From the NCBI GenBank assembly GCA_017501225.1, contig JAFVXH010000015.1, positions 1 to 64,000 on the forward strand: 64,000 nucleotides of DNA, read 5' to 3'. Every line of letters begins with the position of its first letter. Position 1 is the first letter of the stretch. The position numbers and the translations under genes were made by a program. Under the pieces are notes generated by a model. It had not been told where the DNA came from, searched no databases, and saw nothing but the letters and a program-made list of their open reading frames with translations. Below are positions 52,626-61,182 of the stretch, piece by piece. This stretch comes from Clostridia bacterium (GTDB lineage Bacteria; Bacillota; Clostridia; Oscillospirales; CAG-272).

Positions 52626-54164
52626 TTAAGCGCGTCTGCGCCGGAGAAGAACGACGGTCGCGACGGTGGTGATCACCGCGGCGGGGATCAAGGTCAGTCC
52701 CAGCGTCCAGCCCCATTTTTGTGCCATCGTCACAGTGCTCATCGTCTGTGAATTGAAGGGCTGAATACGCAAGCCCTGCGGCACGTTCTCTTTTCCAAAG
52801 GTCTTCATCAGGCCAAAAATCGAGTCGCCGTTTCCGTATACCGCCGATTGCAGGAATTTCTCGCTGGCAAAATCCACCGAGGAAACGACTCCGACGTACG
52901 AGGAGCCCCCTGCGTTCTTTTGCTCGGTCAGCGTCATCAGCATTCCGCCGCCATCTCTTGCGGCACCGTTTGCCCAAGCAGAGGCAGAAGCCGCGCTTTC
53001 ATACAGGTTATAGAGCACGCGATTTCCCTTTTGATAGCTTCCGTCCGCGTTGTTGACAAAGCCCTGCGCGGCACGCATGACCGTTGCCTTCCGGAAGACG
53101 ACGTTACTGCCGTTTCCGTCAATCAGCTCCTTGGCGCGTCCCGCCGTCGCACCGTTTCCGTAAACGGTATATCCGTCAGAGGTCAGGGAGCTTGCGCTGT
53201 CCTGCACGGTATAGCGGTAAGCGGAGCCCGTAACGGAATCGCGGTAATATCCGAATTCCACACCCCAATCCGACAGGAACGCCTCCATGTTGGGAAGCGC
53301 GGGAGAATCCGCACCGATAAAGGTCAGAAAGCTGTTTCCCTCCACCGACAGAAACTGTTGCAAAAGCGCCACCTCCGAAACCGCGGAAACGGTGTCGGAA
53401 ACAAGATCGGTCGCGGGATTATAGCTGATGATCAGACTGCAGTTCTCGGGAATGCTCTCGGTCTGCAGGTCCAGATGATACAGATCATAGCCCGCATCGT
53501 CCAAAAGGGACATCAGCTCGTAATCGAAAAAGACCTCGCCGTGATTTTCCAGGAAGCAAGCCACGGGCTTGTTTTGCGAAATGGCTTGCAGAATCCCCGC
53601 GGTCATCCTGCGCTCACCGTTGTATGCCCACGCCGTCGTGCTGTCCTCCCGGAACGCGTAAAACTCATTGAGTGAGTAAACGCGGAAGTAGTCGCCGCAG
53701 GAAATGATCACGCCGGTGGTATCCAGCGTGTTTTCGATCTCCTCCCCCGTTACGGGATCGGTCATCTTGAGAAAGCGACGCACGGTGTTGGGATTGAGCG
53801 TGACGTCATAGCAGCGAATGAGGACCGACTGCGGATAACGCTGTGCGATCTCCCCTGCCGTATCGTAAACGTAGGCGTGCATAGCATCTGCCAGAATATT
53901 TTCTTCCAGGTCGCAAAAGATGATCTCAATGGGAGGGGCGTCCGCAGCTCTTCCTGCCATGGCGGCATCCGTCAGAGCAAGGCTGGTCCCGCTTGCCTGA
54001 TACTCCCCGAGCGACGACGTCATATAAGAGTACCACGAATAGCGCTCTGCCAGCGTCTGCACCACCGCGTTGGTCAGCACCGTGACCGCGATCACAAGGG
54101 AGGTCAGAATGGCGGTCAATTGCACGTGGCGAGAGGCGCGTGTGCGAAATTTGTTCGTTTTCAT
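52626..54164 (-). CDS. GldG-like ABC auxiliary protein (first copy)
   Basis: The 512-residue protein has an N-terminal TM helix (about 15-40), a large outer domain, and a C-terminal TM helix ending in RRRRA. The segment ENHGEVFFDYELMSLLDDAGYDL and the following NCSLIISYNPATDL correspond to NHGEPFATEE and RLIITFDPKTDF in the next gene, which shows that the two are paralogues. The ATG at 54164 is chosen because of GGAGG upstream; a start at 54194 would overlap the permease. It lies between the permease and the second GldG-like gene. Confidence 0.82.
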   Translation of the reverse strand: MKTNKFRTRASRHVQLTAILTSLVIAVTVLTNAVVQTLAERYSWYSYMTSSLGEYQASGTSLALTDAAMAGRAADAPPIEIIFCDLEENILADAMHAYVYDTAGEIAQRYPQSVLIRCYDVTLNPNTVRRFLKMTDPVTGEEIENTLDTTGVIISCGDYFRVYSLNEFYAFREDSTTAWAYNGERRMTAGILQAISQNKPVACFLENHGEVFFDYELMSLLDDAGYDLYHLDLQTESIPENCSLIISYNPATDLVSDTVSAVSEVALLQQFLSVEGNSFLTFIGADSPALPNMEAFLSDWGVEFGYYRDSVTGSAYRYTVQDSASSLTSDGYTVYGNGATAGRAKELIDGNGSNVVFRKATVMRAAQGFVNNADGSYQKGNRVLYNLYESAASASAWANGAARDGGGMLMTLTEQKNAGGSSYVGVVSSVDFASEKFLQSAVYGNGDSIFGLMKTFGKENVPQGLRIQPFNSQTMSTVTMAQKWGWTLGLTLIPAAVITTVATVVLLRRRRA

Positions 54165-54184
54165 CCGTCCGTTATCCTCCGAGA

Positions 54185-54964
54185 TCAACCCCAACGGCGC
54201 TTTTCATATACGCGGACCGTCAAAAACAGGAAAACGAATGCCAAGGAAGCGTAATACAGAAGCGACGCATAATCAAAGACGCCGTTTCCGAACGCGCCGA
54301 ATCGGCTCACGACCGACACCCAGTCGATCACCAGGCGCACGGGATAGAACGCGATCAGGGGCTGACCGTCCGAATCCTTGAGCAGATTGAGGATGTTCAG
54401 AAGCACCATACCTGCGATCGTTCCGACCGAAATGACCGCTGCGGAGAGCTGATTCTCCGAAAGGGCGGAAATGAAGGTTCCGACCGCGATCAGGGCAGCA
54501 CCCAGAAGGATCAGTGCCAGCACGCTTCCGATGATCTGTCCCGTTACAGGGCCGATGTGCATCAGCGACGCGCGGACGTTTTCGGTATCCGCATTCTCCG
54601 CGAAGCTGATCACGTAAAGCGGAATAAAGTTGATGCAGGAAAGCAGAATACCACCCACAAACATCGTCAGTGCCGCAAAATACTTGCCCAGCACCATGCC
54701 CGTAATGGTTACGGGAGCCGTCAGAAGCAGCTGCTCGGTGCGCAGCTTGCGCTCCTCGGCAAACAGGCGCATGGTCAGCAGCGGAATCAGGATGACAAAG
54801 GAAAACATCAGGTAGGTAAAATAGCTCGTCGTGCTGTAGGTTCCCGCGATAATGGTGGTGTAGCAGCACAGAAGCGCGGAGAACACCAAAAAGATCCCGA
54901 GGTAGACGTATCCGATCGGGTTGATAAAATAGGAACGCATCTCTTTGCGATAGATGGCTTGCAT
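54185..54964 (-). CDS. ABC transporter permease (GldF-like ABC-2 type)
   Basis: The 259-residue protein has six TM helices in the ABC-2 layout and starts with IYRKEMRSYFINPIGYVYLG, typical of GldF-like permeases. A cytoplasmic loop carries RLFAEERKLRTEQLLLTAPV, which recalls the ATPase-contact region of the family. It is encoded 41 bp after the ATPase gene. AAGGAAA lies before the ATG at 54964. It forms the membrane channel of the exporter. Confidence 0.9.
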   Translation of the reverse strand: MQAIYRKEMRSYFINPIGYVYLGIFLVFSALLCCYTTIIAGTYSTTSYFTYLMFSFVILIPLLTMRLFAEERKLRTEQLLLTAPVTITGMVLGKYFAALTMFVGGILLSCINFIPLYVISFAENADTENVRASLMHIGPVTGQIIGSVLALILLGAALIAVGTFISALSENQLSAAVISVGTIAGMVLLNILNLLKDSDGQPLIAFYPVRLVIDWVSVVSRFGAFGNGVFDYASLLYYASLAFVFLFLTVRVYEKRRWG

Positions 54965-55005
54965 ACGAATTTCCTTCTTTCTTTCGACTAAATGTTCAGG
55001 GGAGC

Positions 55006-56091
55006 TTATTCCTCATCCTCTTGCGCGGGAGGAGCCTCGGAGCGCTGACGCTGTGCATCCTCATAAAGGCTTGCACCGATCTCCTCCTCGGGAAGCGCGC
55101 GCTCCTTGGCGCGAGCTCTGCGAGGCGTACGCGCAGGAGCCTGTCCGAGCTTGGATTTTTCGGATTGGTCCACAACGGAAATGAAGATGTCCTCCAGGCT
55201 CATACCGAGTGCCTCCATGCCGATGATCGCCCAGCCGCGCTCCGCCAGAGCAAAGAAGAGCTTTTTGCGGATATCGACCCCGTGGTCACTCTCCACCAAA
55301 TAGGTGTACGCATCTCCCTCACGCTCGGCAAGCGCTTCTGCGTAAGAGATCCCCTGCAAGGACTTGATGGTGGCAAGCACGTCCCTTTGCGGTCCTGCGA
55401 CCTTGACGTGAAGGCGTCTGCCCGCCGACACGACACGCGTAATGTTCTCGGTCTTTTCGTTTGCGACGATCTTACCCTTGTTGATGATCACGATGCGATC
55501 GCAAACCGCCTGCACCTCCTGCAGAATGTGCGTGGAAAGAATGACGGTGTGATCCTTGCCGAGTCCGCGGATCAGGTTGCGGATCTCGATAATCTGCTTG
55601 GGATCGAGTCCCACCGTCGGCTCGTCGAAAATGATCACCTTGGGATTGCCGATCAGAGCCTGCGCAATGCCAACTCTTTGACGGTATCCCTTGGAGAGCG
55701 TGCGGATCACCTTGCGATAGACGTCGTGGATCTTCACCGTTTCACAAACGTCCGCCAGGTGCTTTGCACGGTCAAGCTTGCAGCCCTTGAGCTCGTAATT
55801 GAAGTTCAGGTACTCCTCTACGGTCATGTCCAGATACAGAGGAGGCTGCTCGGGCAGATATCCGATCAGGCGCTTGGCGCCGATGGGATCGCCCAGAATA
55901 TCAATGCCCGCAACGGAAACCTTTCCCGACGTGGAGGAAAGATATCCCGTCAGAATATTCATCGTCGTACTCTTGCCCGCGCCGTTCGGACCGAGAAGTC
56001 CTACGATTTCTCCCGCTTCTACCTCGAAGCTGATGTCATCCACCGCGCAATGAGAGCCGTAATTTTTCACAAGATGTTCGATTTTGATCAT
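55006..56091 (-). CDS. ABC transporter ATP-binding protein (GldA-like)
   Basis: The 361-residue ATPase has Walker A GPNGAGKST, LSKGYRQRVGIAQ signature, Walker B VIIFDEPTVGLDP and the H-loop STHILQE. After the ATPase domain (about 1-220) it carries about 85 residues common in GldA-like proteins and an extra tail of about 55 residues that is Arg/Ala/Glu-rich. AAGGAAG lies about 12 bases before the ATG at 56091. It is the first gene of a five-gene operon (ATPase, permease, two GldG-like, one large membrane protein). Confidence 0.92.
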   Translation of the reverse strand: MIKIEHLVKNYGSHCAVDDISFEVEAGEIVGLLGPNGAGKSTTMNILTGYLSSTSGKVSVAGIDILGDPIGAKRLIGYLPEQPPLYLDMTVEEYLNFNYELKGCKLDRAKHLADVCETVKIHDVYRKVIRTLSKGYRQRVGIAQALIGNPKVIIFDEPTVGLDPKQIIEIRNLIRGLGKDHTVILSTHILQEVQAVCDRIVIINKGKIVANEKTENITRVVSAGRRLHVKVAGPQRDVLATIKSLQGISYAEALAEREGDAYTYLVESDHGVDIRKKLFFALAERGWAIIGMEALGMSLEDIFISVVDQSEKSKLGQAPARTPRRARAKERALPEEEIGASLYEDAQRQRSEAPPAQEDEE

Positions 56092-56324
56092 AAAAATACG
56101 AAGCTTCCTTTCTGCCAAAATTCAAGCTTGCCCAAAATGAGCAAACTGACTGCATTTTACTTTGTATTTTACCATACAAATATGAACACGATATGAACCG
56201 CTCGGTCAAAACACGCCCTTCTTTTGGAAAAGCGTGTGAATTTTTGTTGATTTTTTGAATTTTACAACACCCTCTGCTTTTTCTTTCTGCTTTCGAGAAA
56301 AAAAGCAGATTTTTTGTCTGTACT
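56092..56324. other. Divergent intergenic region between the ABC operon and the SpoIIQ-like gene
   Basis: No gene is seen. There is a direct repeat of about 11 bp (ATATGAAC followed by ACG or CG, 56180-56200), which could be an operator for the ABC operon. A hairpin CTGCTT/AAGCAG with TTTTTT (56286-56315) looks like a terminator but has no gene to end. Promoter boxes for the ABC operon are not clear. Confidence 0.4.
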
Positions 56325-56353
56325 GTATAAATGCGGAGAGATTGGCAAAAATA
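56325..56353 (+). promoter_or_regulatory. Putative SigF-type (forespore) promoter of the SpoIIQ-like gene
   Basis: GTATA (56325-56329), a 14-bp spacer and GGCAAAAATA (56344-56353) match the Bacillus SigF -35 (GYWTA) and -10 (GGNRANAMTW) boxes at every position; the usual spacer is 15. spoIIQ is a classical SigF target. Confidence 0.5.
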
Positions 56354-56418
56354 AAGTCAGCAAGGCAAAAGGACACATGTCCGGACGCCGCAAAACAAAA
56401 GCATAAAGGAGCCTTACC

Positions 56419-57129
56419 ATGCAGAACAAATGGAAAGAAAGTAAATTCTTCAAAAAGCTGAAGCAGGTGCCCGTCAACCGCGCGGTCTACCTGACCTCAG
56501 TCGTCATTCTCCTCGCCTTGGCGGTCGTGCTGACCGTAACCGCCGCCACCAACCGCGCAAAGCAGGTGGACGCGTCCCAGAATACCACTGCCCCCTTGGG
56601 AACGCTTCCCACACCTTCCACAAGCAGCCCCGATTCGCCCACGATCAAGCCCGAGCCCATTCCGGAGCTTGCGTTGCCGACCGTCGGTAAGCTTCTGACC
56701 GAGCACAGCGTGGACGTACAGGTCTTCTCCCCCACCATGCAAGACTGGCGCGTGCATCTTGGCGTTGACATCGCCACGGAGGCGGGTGCTCCCGTCTGCG
56801 CGGTCGCCGCAGGCACGGTATCCCAGATCTGGGAGGATCCCATGATGGGCTGGTGTGTCGCAGTTTCTCACGCGGGAGATTGCGTCACCGTCTACAAAAA
56901 TCTTGCAAAGGATCTCGCGGAAGGGTTGAACACCGGTAAGACGGTCGCGCAGGGTGAGCTGCTCGGATACGTCGGTGACACCGCGCTCATGGAGATCGCA
57001 GAGGAGCCCCATTTGCACATGGAAATGACCGTTGCGGGACTGCAGGTCGATCCCCTGGACTATTTCAGCGAGTCTGTACTCGCAACGCTTTCTCAGGATT
57101 CCGCCTTCGAGGGGAACGAAGGTAAGTGA
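56419..57129 (+). CDS. M23 peptidase-domain membrane protein, SpoIIQ-like
   Basis: The 236-residue protein has a short cytoplasmic start, one TM helix (about 22-43), a Pro/Thr/Ser-rich linker (50-85) and a LytM/M23 domain (about 95-220). Zn ligands are H113 and D117 (HLGVD) and H198-x-H200 (PHLHME), so the site appears intact, unlike Bacillus SpoIIQ, which lacks one ligand. SpoIIQ links forespore and mother cell with SpoIIIAH during engulfment. Size, topology and a SigF-like promoter suggest this role. AAAGGAG precedes the ATG at 56419. Confidence 0.8.
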   Translation: MQNKWKESKFFKKLKQVPVNRAVYLTSVVILLALAVVLTVTAATNRAKQVDASQNTTAPLGTLPTPSTSSPDSPTIKPEPIPELALPTVGKLLTEHSVDVQVFSPTMQDWRVHLGVDIATEAGAPVCAVAAGTVSQIWEDPMMGWCVAVSHAGDCVTVYKNLAKDLAEGLNTGKTVAQGELLGYVGDTALMEIAEEPHLHMEMTVAGLQVDPLDYFSESVLATLSQDSAFEGNEGK

Positions 57130-57134
57130 TCCGC

Positions 57135-57176
57135 AAAAAAAGACTGCTTTACGCGCTGTCGTAAGGCAGTCTTTTC
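57135..57176 (+). terminator. Terminator of the SpoIIQ-like gene
   Basis: Stem AAGACTGCTTTACG / CGTAAGGCAGTCTT with one G-U pair, then TTTCTG, 10 bp past the stop. Confidence 0.7.
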
Positions 57177-57209
57177 TGCTTTGTATCCTCTCCATTTTCG
57201 TCTTCCCCC

Positions 57210-57238
57210 TTGCTTTTGCGCGGTCGGGGTGCTATAAT
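57210..57238 (+). promoter_or_regulatory. SigA-type promoter for the PLP decarboxylase
   Basis: TTGCTT (57210-57215), 17 bp, TATAAT (57233-57238), 31 bp before the ATG at 57270. Confidence 0.65.
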
Positions 57239-57269
57239 AAAAGCATACCACCCTACCAAGGAGGCTTTC

Positions 57270-58598
57270 ATGCATCAAACGTCAGAGCTGAAAAACAACG
57301 CCCTCCCCACAGACGAGGAGGCGCTTCGCAATACGCTTGCCGATCTGGAAGCGGAAATCGACCGCTTGGAGCGCAAGAAGATGGAGCTTGGCAGGCTTGC
57401 CGACGCGATCACCTTGAAAAAGGCAGGCTTTACGGACGCGGAGATCGACGCCTTTTGCCGCGAGGACGAGGAGTACGTCAGAACCGTGGAGGAATCCTAC
57501 CAAAAAAATCTGCGCCGCCGCAACTACATGTTCGGATACCCCGCAAATCTGGAGGACGACTCCTACGCGACGCAGTATCTTCGGCATCTGGAGAGCAAGA
57601 TGTTCCTGATGAACAACTGCGGCGACCCCTATCAGCGCGGCAACTACCGCATGGACAGCAAGGCGATCGAAAAAAAGATCATTGCCCTGGTTGCCGAAAA
57701 TCTCGGCGTCGCGCAGAATTCCTATTGGGGATACATCACCTCGGGAGGCACCGAGAGCAACTTCTGGGGCGTGCGTGAGGGATTTAACCACTTCCCCGCG
57801 GGCAAGCTTTACTTCTCGGACCAGACGCATTACAGCGTGGAAAAATACGTCTTTGACGGTGAAAATCAACGCTATCCCTACGAAAAGATCCCAACCGACG
57901 AGGTCGGACGCATTGACGCGGACGCCCTGCTGTCAAAGATCGAGCAAGATCACGCAAGGGGTGTCAAGGGCGCGATCCTGGTCCTGACCTGGGGCACGAC
58001 CTGTCGCGGCGCGATCGATCCCGTCAAGGACATCACCGCGCGCCTGCAGGAAAAGCAAATTCCCTATTACTGCCATCTGGACGCCGCACTCTACGGAGGC
58101 ATTGCAAGGCATCAGAAAAACGCGCCCTTCGTCCGCGGACTTACCTCGCTCGGCGTGGATTCCATCGCGGTGAGCATGCACAAATTCATGGGCACGTCAC
58201 GCGTCAACGGCGTCGTTCTGGCATTGCAGAGAAAAAACCGACACGTGGTGGATTATATCGGTCAGGAGGACTCGACACTTCTCGGCTCGCGCGATTATCA
58301 TCCCTTCTCGACCTACCAGCGCGCACGGGAGATGCTATTGCGCAGAAGCGACGGGCACTACGAGCAGAACATCCTCTTTTTCGAGGAGGGCTTGCGCGCA
58401 AGAGGAATTGCCTATGAGCGCTTTGAGGACGCCAATATCTTCGTCATCGATCAGCCGAGTGACGGGATCTGCAAAAAATATCAGCTCGCTACCTTCCTCG
58501 ACGCACAGGGGCGCGCCCGCGCGCATATCATCATCTTCCCCCATCACAAGAAAAGCGTAATGGAGGAGCTGCTTTGCGATCTTGCGGAGCAGGCATGA
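57270..58598 (+). CDS. PLP-dependent group II decarboxylase, histidine-decarboxylase-like
   Basis: The 442-residue protein has an N-terminal coiled coil of about 50 residues (ALRNTLADLEAEIDRLERKK) and then a fold-type I PLP domain. Visible signatures: GYITSGGTESNFWGV, the Asp in CHLDAALYGG, and the PLP lysine in SVSMHKFMGT. It resembles bacterial PLP histidine decarboxylase and related amine-forming enzymes. AAGGAGG precedes the ATG at 57270; a longer start at 57210 falls in the promoter. It is followed by a tyrosine phosphatase gene. No antiporter gene is nearby, so acid resistance by decarboxylation is not indicated. Confidence 0.85.
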   Translation: MHQTSELKNNALPTDEEALRNTLADLEAEIDRLERKKMELGRLADAITLKKAGFTDAEIDAFCREDEEYVRTVEESYQKNLRRRNYMFGYPANLEDDSYATQYLRHLESKMFLMNNCGDPYQRGNYRMDSKAIEKKIIALVAENLGVAQNSYWGYITSGGTESNFWGVREGFNHFPAGKLYFSDQTHYSVEKYVFDGENQRYPYEKIPTDEVGRIDADALLSKIEQDHARGVKGAILVLTWGTTCRGAIDPVKDITARLQEKQIPYYCHLDAALYGGIARHQKNAPFVRGLTSLGVDSIAVSMHKFMGTSRVNGVVLALQRKNRHVVDYIGQEDSTLLGSRDYHPFSTYQRAREMLLRRSDGHYEQNILFFEEGLRARGIAYERFEDANIFVIDQPSDGICKKYQLATFLDAQGRARAHIIIFPHHKKSVMEELLCDLAEQA

Positions 58599-58614
58599 AA
58601 GGATTCACAATCGC

Positions 58615-59094
58615 ATGAGTAATAAAACAATCAGGATCATGTTCGTCTGCCACGGCAATATCTGCCGCAGTCCGATGGCGGAATTCGTGATGAAAAAGCT
58701 GGTGGCGGACGCAGGAAAAAGCGAGGAATTCCTCATCGCGTCGAGCGCGACCAGCACAGAGGAGATTTGGAACGGCGTGGGAAGTCCCATTTACCCACCC
58801 GCGCGGCAGGAGCTGGAAATGCACGGAATTCCCTATCAGAACCGCCGCGCCGTTCAGCTTCGGTACGATGACTATGACAAATACGACCTTTTTCTCTGCA
58901 TGGACAGCGCCAACCTGCGCGCCGCTACCCGCATACTCGGCGGTGACCGCGATGGAAAGGTCAAAAAGCTGCTCTCCTACGTCGGTACCGACCGCGACGT
59001 CAGCGACCCGTGGTATTCCGATCGGTTTGACGTGGCATATCGGGATATTCTGGACGGGTGCACGGCGCTTTTGGAGGAGCTGACATCCGCGTGA
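58615..59094 (+). CDS. Low-molecular-weight protein-tyrosine phosphatase
   Basis: The 159-residue phosphatase has the C-x5-R loop as C12-HGNIC-R18 with a preceding V, and the general acid in SDPWYSD. These enzymes act on protein or arginine phosphates in the cytoplasm; the substrate here is unknown. AAAGGA precedes the ATG at 58615, and an earlier in-frame ATG (58582) overlaps the decarboxylase stop. It lies 16 bp after the decarboxylase gene and is probably co-transcribed. Confidence 0.9.
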   Translation: MSNKTIRIMFVCHGNICRSPMAEFVMKKLVADAGKSEEFLIASSATSTEEIWNGVGSPIYPPARQELEMHGIPYQNRRAVQLRYDDYDKYDLFLCMDSANLRAATRILGGDRDGKVKKLLSYVGTDRDVSDPWYSDRFDVAYRDILDGCTALLEELTSA

Positions 59095-59172
59095 TCCACC
59101 GATTTTCTCCGTCACACAAAAAAGCAGCATATGCAAGACCGCATAGCAGAAATTTGCTTGAATACACAACAG

Positions 59173-59200
59173 AGCATCGGAAAACCTCCGATGCTTTTTG
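59173..59200 (+). terminator. Terminator of the decarboxylase/phosphatase pair
   Basis: AGCATCGG (59173-59180) / CCGATGCT (59188-59195), then TTTTTG. Confidence 0.65.
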
Positions 59201-59222
59201 TGTAAAGATGTGTTCCGAAGGG

Positions 59223-59251
59223 TTGACAGTCCCGAAAAAATGGTGTATAAT
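59223..59251 (+). promoter_or_regulatory. Consensus SigA promoter for the LuxR-type regulator
   Basis: TTGACA (59223-59228), 17 bp, TATAAT (59246-59251), a perfect match. It starts a 5' leader of about 70 bases with a small GCGAAAGC hairpin. Confidence 0.75.
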
Positions 59252-59324
59252 ATAGTACGCGAAAGCGAACGGTAATATCCTTCGCAATAACGAATGATAG
59301 AAAAGTGCTTTTTGAGAGGTAAAA

Positions 59325-60560
59325 ATGGATTATATCGGAATCGATGAAGTAGCAAAAAAATGGGGACTTTCCAAAAGATTTGTTCAGGTTCTCTGTGCGA
59401 ACGGAAGAATAGAAGGCGCCGCGCGCCTGGGGCGTGCTTGGATGATTCCGAGGAACGCGAAGAAGCCTATCGACGGCAGAACGAAGGCTGCAAGATCCGA
59501 GCATGATGCGGATATGCCGCTTCCTCGCAAGACCCCGTTCCTTTATATGACAGACCTATACCACACGCCCGGAACGGCGGATGCGGTGGGCGAGAGTCTT
59601 GCATACAATCACGAAGCACAGGTGCTTTTTGAAGCCGAGGTCGCCTACTCCCGAGGTGAGATCGACAAGGTTTACGATATCGCAAACTACCTTCTTCATA
59701 AGCATTCGGGATTTTATGCCATACAGTCAGCAGGTATGCTGCTCGCACAGTGTGCTATATGGAAGGGTGACATCCATATGTGGCGAAAAGCTAAGGTGCA
59801 TATTGCCGAAGCGCCTGCCAAAAATGACAACGACCGGGATGCGATACAGCTTGCGATCAGCGCCGTTGATATTATGGTATATAACGTCGAAAGCTTCCCG
59901 GAATGGTTCAAAAAGGGGCGTTTTGAGCCGATTCACAAGGACGCATACCCTGCGGCAAAGGTGTATTATGCAAAGTATTTGTACGCCCTCGGTTACGCAG
60001 TCGCAATGGGTCTTGTCAAGGTTGACGGAACGCAAGGACTTTACATTATGTCGGTCATTTCCTTTTCGATAGAGCCGATGATCTCTTGGGCGAGAGCGAA
60101 CAATACGATTATGGCGGAGATCTATCTGCGGCTTACCTGCGCCGCCATCTACCACAACTGCGGCAAGGATGAGGACGCAATCTACCATATCGACAAGGCG
60201 ATCGAGCTTGCTTTGCCTGACAGATTTTACGGTGTTCTTGCAGAGTACTGCCGCGCTCTTGATACCCTTATGGAGAAGCGCCTGACACGTATCGACGAAA
60301 ATGCTTGGAAAGAGGTCAAGAAGCTCTATAAGATATATAATGAGGGTTGGTCGAAGCTCTCGGGAGCAGTCAGGGGAAAGACGATCCTGACCACGCTTTC
60401 CGATAAGGAGCGCGAGGTTGCAAAGCTCGCAGCCTTTGGTATGGGTAACAAGGAGATCGCAGATCATCTGCATCTTTCTCTGTCCGTGGTGAAGCAAGCG
60501 GTGCGAATCGTATCCGAAAAATCGGGGCTTCCGAGGTCGGAATTTGCAGCGATTTTGTAA
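59325..60560 (+). CDS. LuxR-type regulator with N-terminal excisionase/MerR-like HTH
   Basis: The 411-residue protein has two DNA-binding parts. Residues about 3-45 form an excisionase/MerR-like winged HTH (IGIDEVAKKWGLSKRFVQVL with a W-x-I-P wing end). The C-terminus (about 350-408) is a LuxR/GerE HTH (LSDKEREVAKLAAFGMGNKE, then HLHLSLSVVKQ). Between them lie about 290 residues of helical, probably TPR-like repeats. The double DNA-binding layout is unusual. TGAGAGG lies upstream of the ATG at 59325. It precedes a small Cys-rich gene and a surface protein that may be its targets. Confidence 0.82.
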   Translation: MDYIGIDEVAKKWGLSKRFVQVLCANGRIEGAARLGRAWMIPRNAKKPIDGRTKAARSEHDADMPLPRKTPFLYMTDLYHTPGTADAVGESLAYNHEAQVLFEAEVAYSRGEIDKVYDIANYLLHKHSGFYAIQSAGMLLAQCAIWKGDIHMWRKAKVHIAEAPAKNDNDRDAIQLAISAVDIMVYNVESFPEWFKKGRFEPIHKDAYPAAKVYYAKYLYALGYAVAMGLVKVDGTQGLYIMSVISFSIEPMISWARANNTIMAEIYLRLTCAAIYHNCGKDEDAIYHIDKAIELALPDRFYGVLAEYCRALDTLMEKRLTRIDENAWKEVKKLYKIYNEGWSKLSGAVRGKTILTTLSDKEREVAKLAAFGMGNKEIADHLHLSLSVVKQAVRIVSEKSGLPRSEFAAIL

Positions 60561-60671
60561 TTTTATATATCCAAAGCACCCCAAAAAAGATATATAAATT
60601 TTCGTCGGGAGCCCAAAACACCACAAAAATCAGACCTGAAAAAGCATTTTTAGGTAATACCGCAAGCAAGG

Positions 60672-60719
60672 AAAATCTGCTATACTGTTATCAAAGACAG
60701 CGTAGCAGATTTTTATTTT
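60672..60719 (+). terminator. Terminator of the LuxR-type regulator gene
   Basis: AAAATCTGCTA (60672-60682) / TAGCAGATTTT (60703-60713), a perfect 11-base stem, then TATTTTG. It ends just before the next gene's leader. Confidence 0.65.
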
Positions 60720-60742
60720 GCATTTATGAAGGGGGGGCAGAC

Positions 60743-61108
60743 GTGTTTAGTAAGCCAATTCAGAATGATCTTCCGCTTGCGGAGGTTCCGCACAAGGAGG
60801 GGGATCTCTACAAGATCATAATCACTTACGGTAAGACCTTCGAGCTGAGGTACGGTTACTATGAGGAATGCGACCGACAGAATCCGCTGTGCGAACCGGT
60901 CGTGATCTACCCCGACTTCCTGGGAGAACCGATTTACACGGATGACGGAACACCGTTTGTGACCATGATGCAGGATGCTTGCAGGAGCTACAGGGGAGAT
61001 GCCAAACGCACACCCGACACCACCTGTGCTGAATGTAATTATTTTCGGCGCGCTGAAGATTGGATCGGTATATGCCAATGCCAATTGCGGCAGAGAAAGA
61101 ACGAGTAG
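60743..61108 (+). CDS. Small Cys-rich protein, function unknown
   Basis: The 121-residue product starts with GTG at 60743 after an AAGGGGGG site. I do not recognise the family. The C-terminal part (about 83-117) has C-x2-C-x-Y-F and I-G-I-C-x-C, a spacing typical of a small zinc-binding fold; further Cys are at about 43 and 50. The N-terminal half is beta-rich with many aromatic and acidic residues. No signal peptide is seen. The type of protein is common in accessory and phage-like DNA. It lies 74 bp before the surface protein gene. Confidence 0.6.
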   Translation: MFSKPIQNDLPLAEVPHKEGDLYKIIITYGKTFELRYGYYEECDRQNPLCEPVVIYPDFLGEPIYTDDGTPFVTMMQDACRSYRGDAKRTPDTTCAECNYFRRAEDWIGICQCQLRQRKNE

Positions 61109-61182
61109 CGAATGCAATGTATCATACGGTAGAAAACACTGATGAATCATTTCATAACATAAATAACAGTAAGGAGTACACG

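Noticed and set aside
56286..56315. Terminator-like hairpin upstream of the SpoIIQ-like gene
   Set aside because: No transcription unit ends there on either strand; kept only as a note in the intergenic entry.
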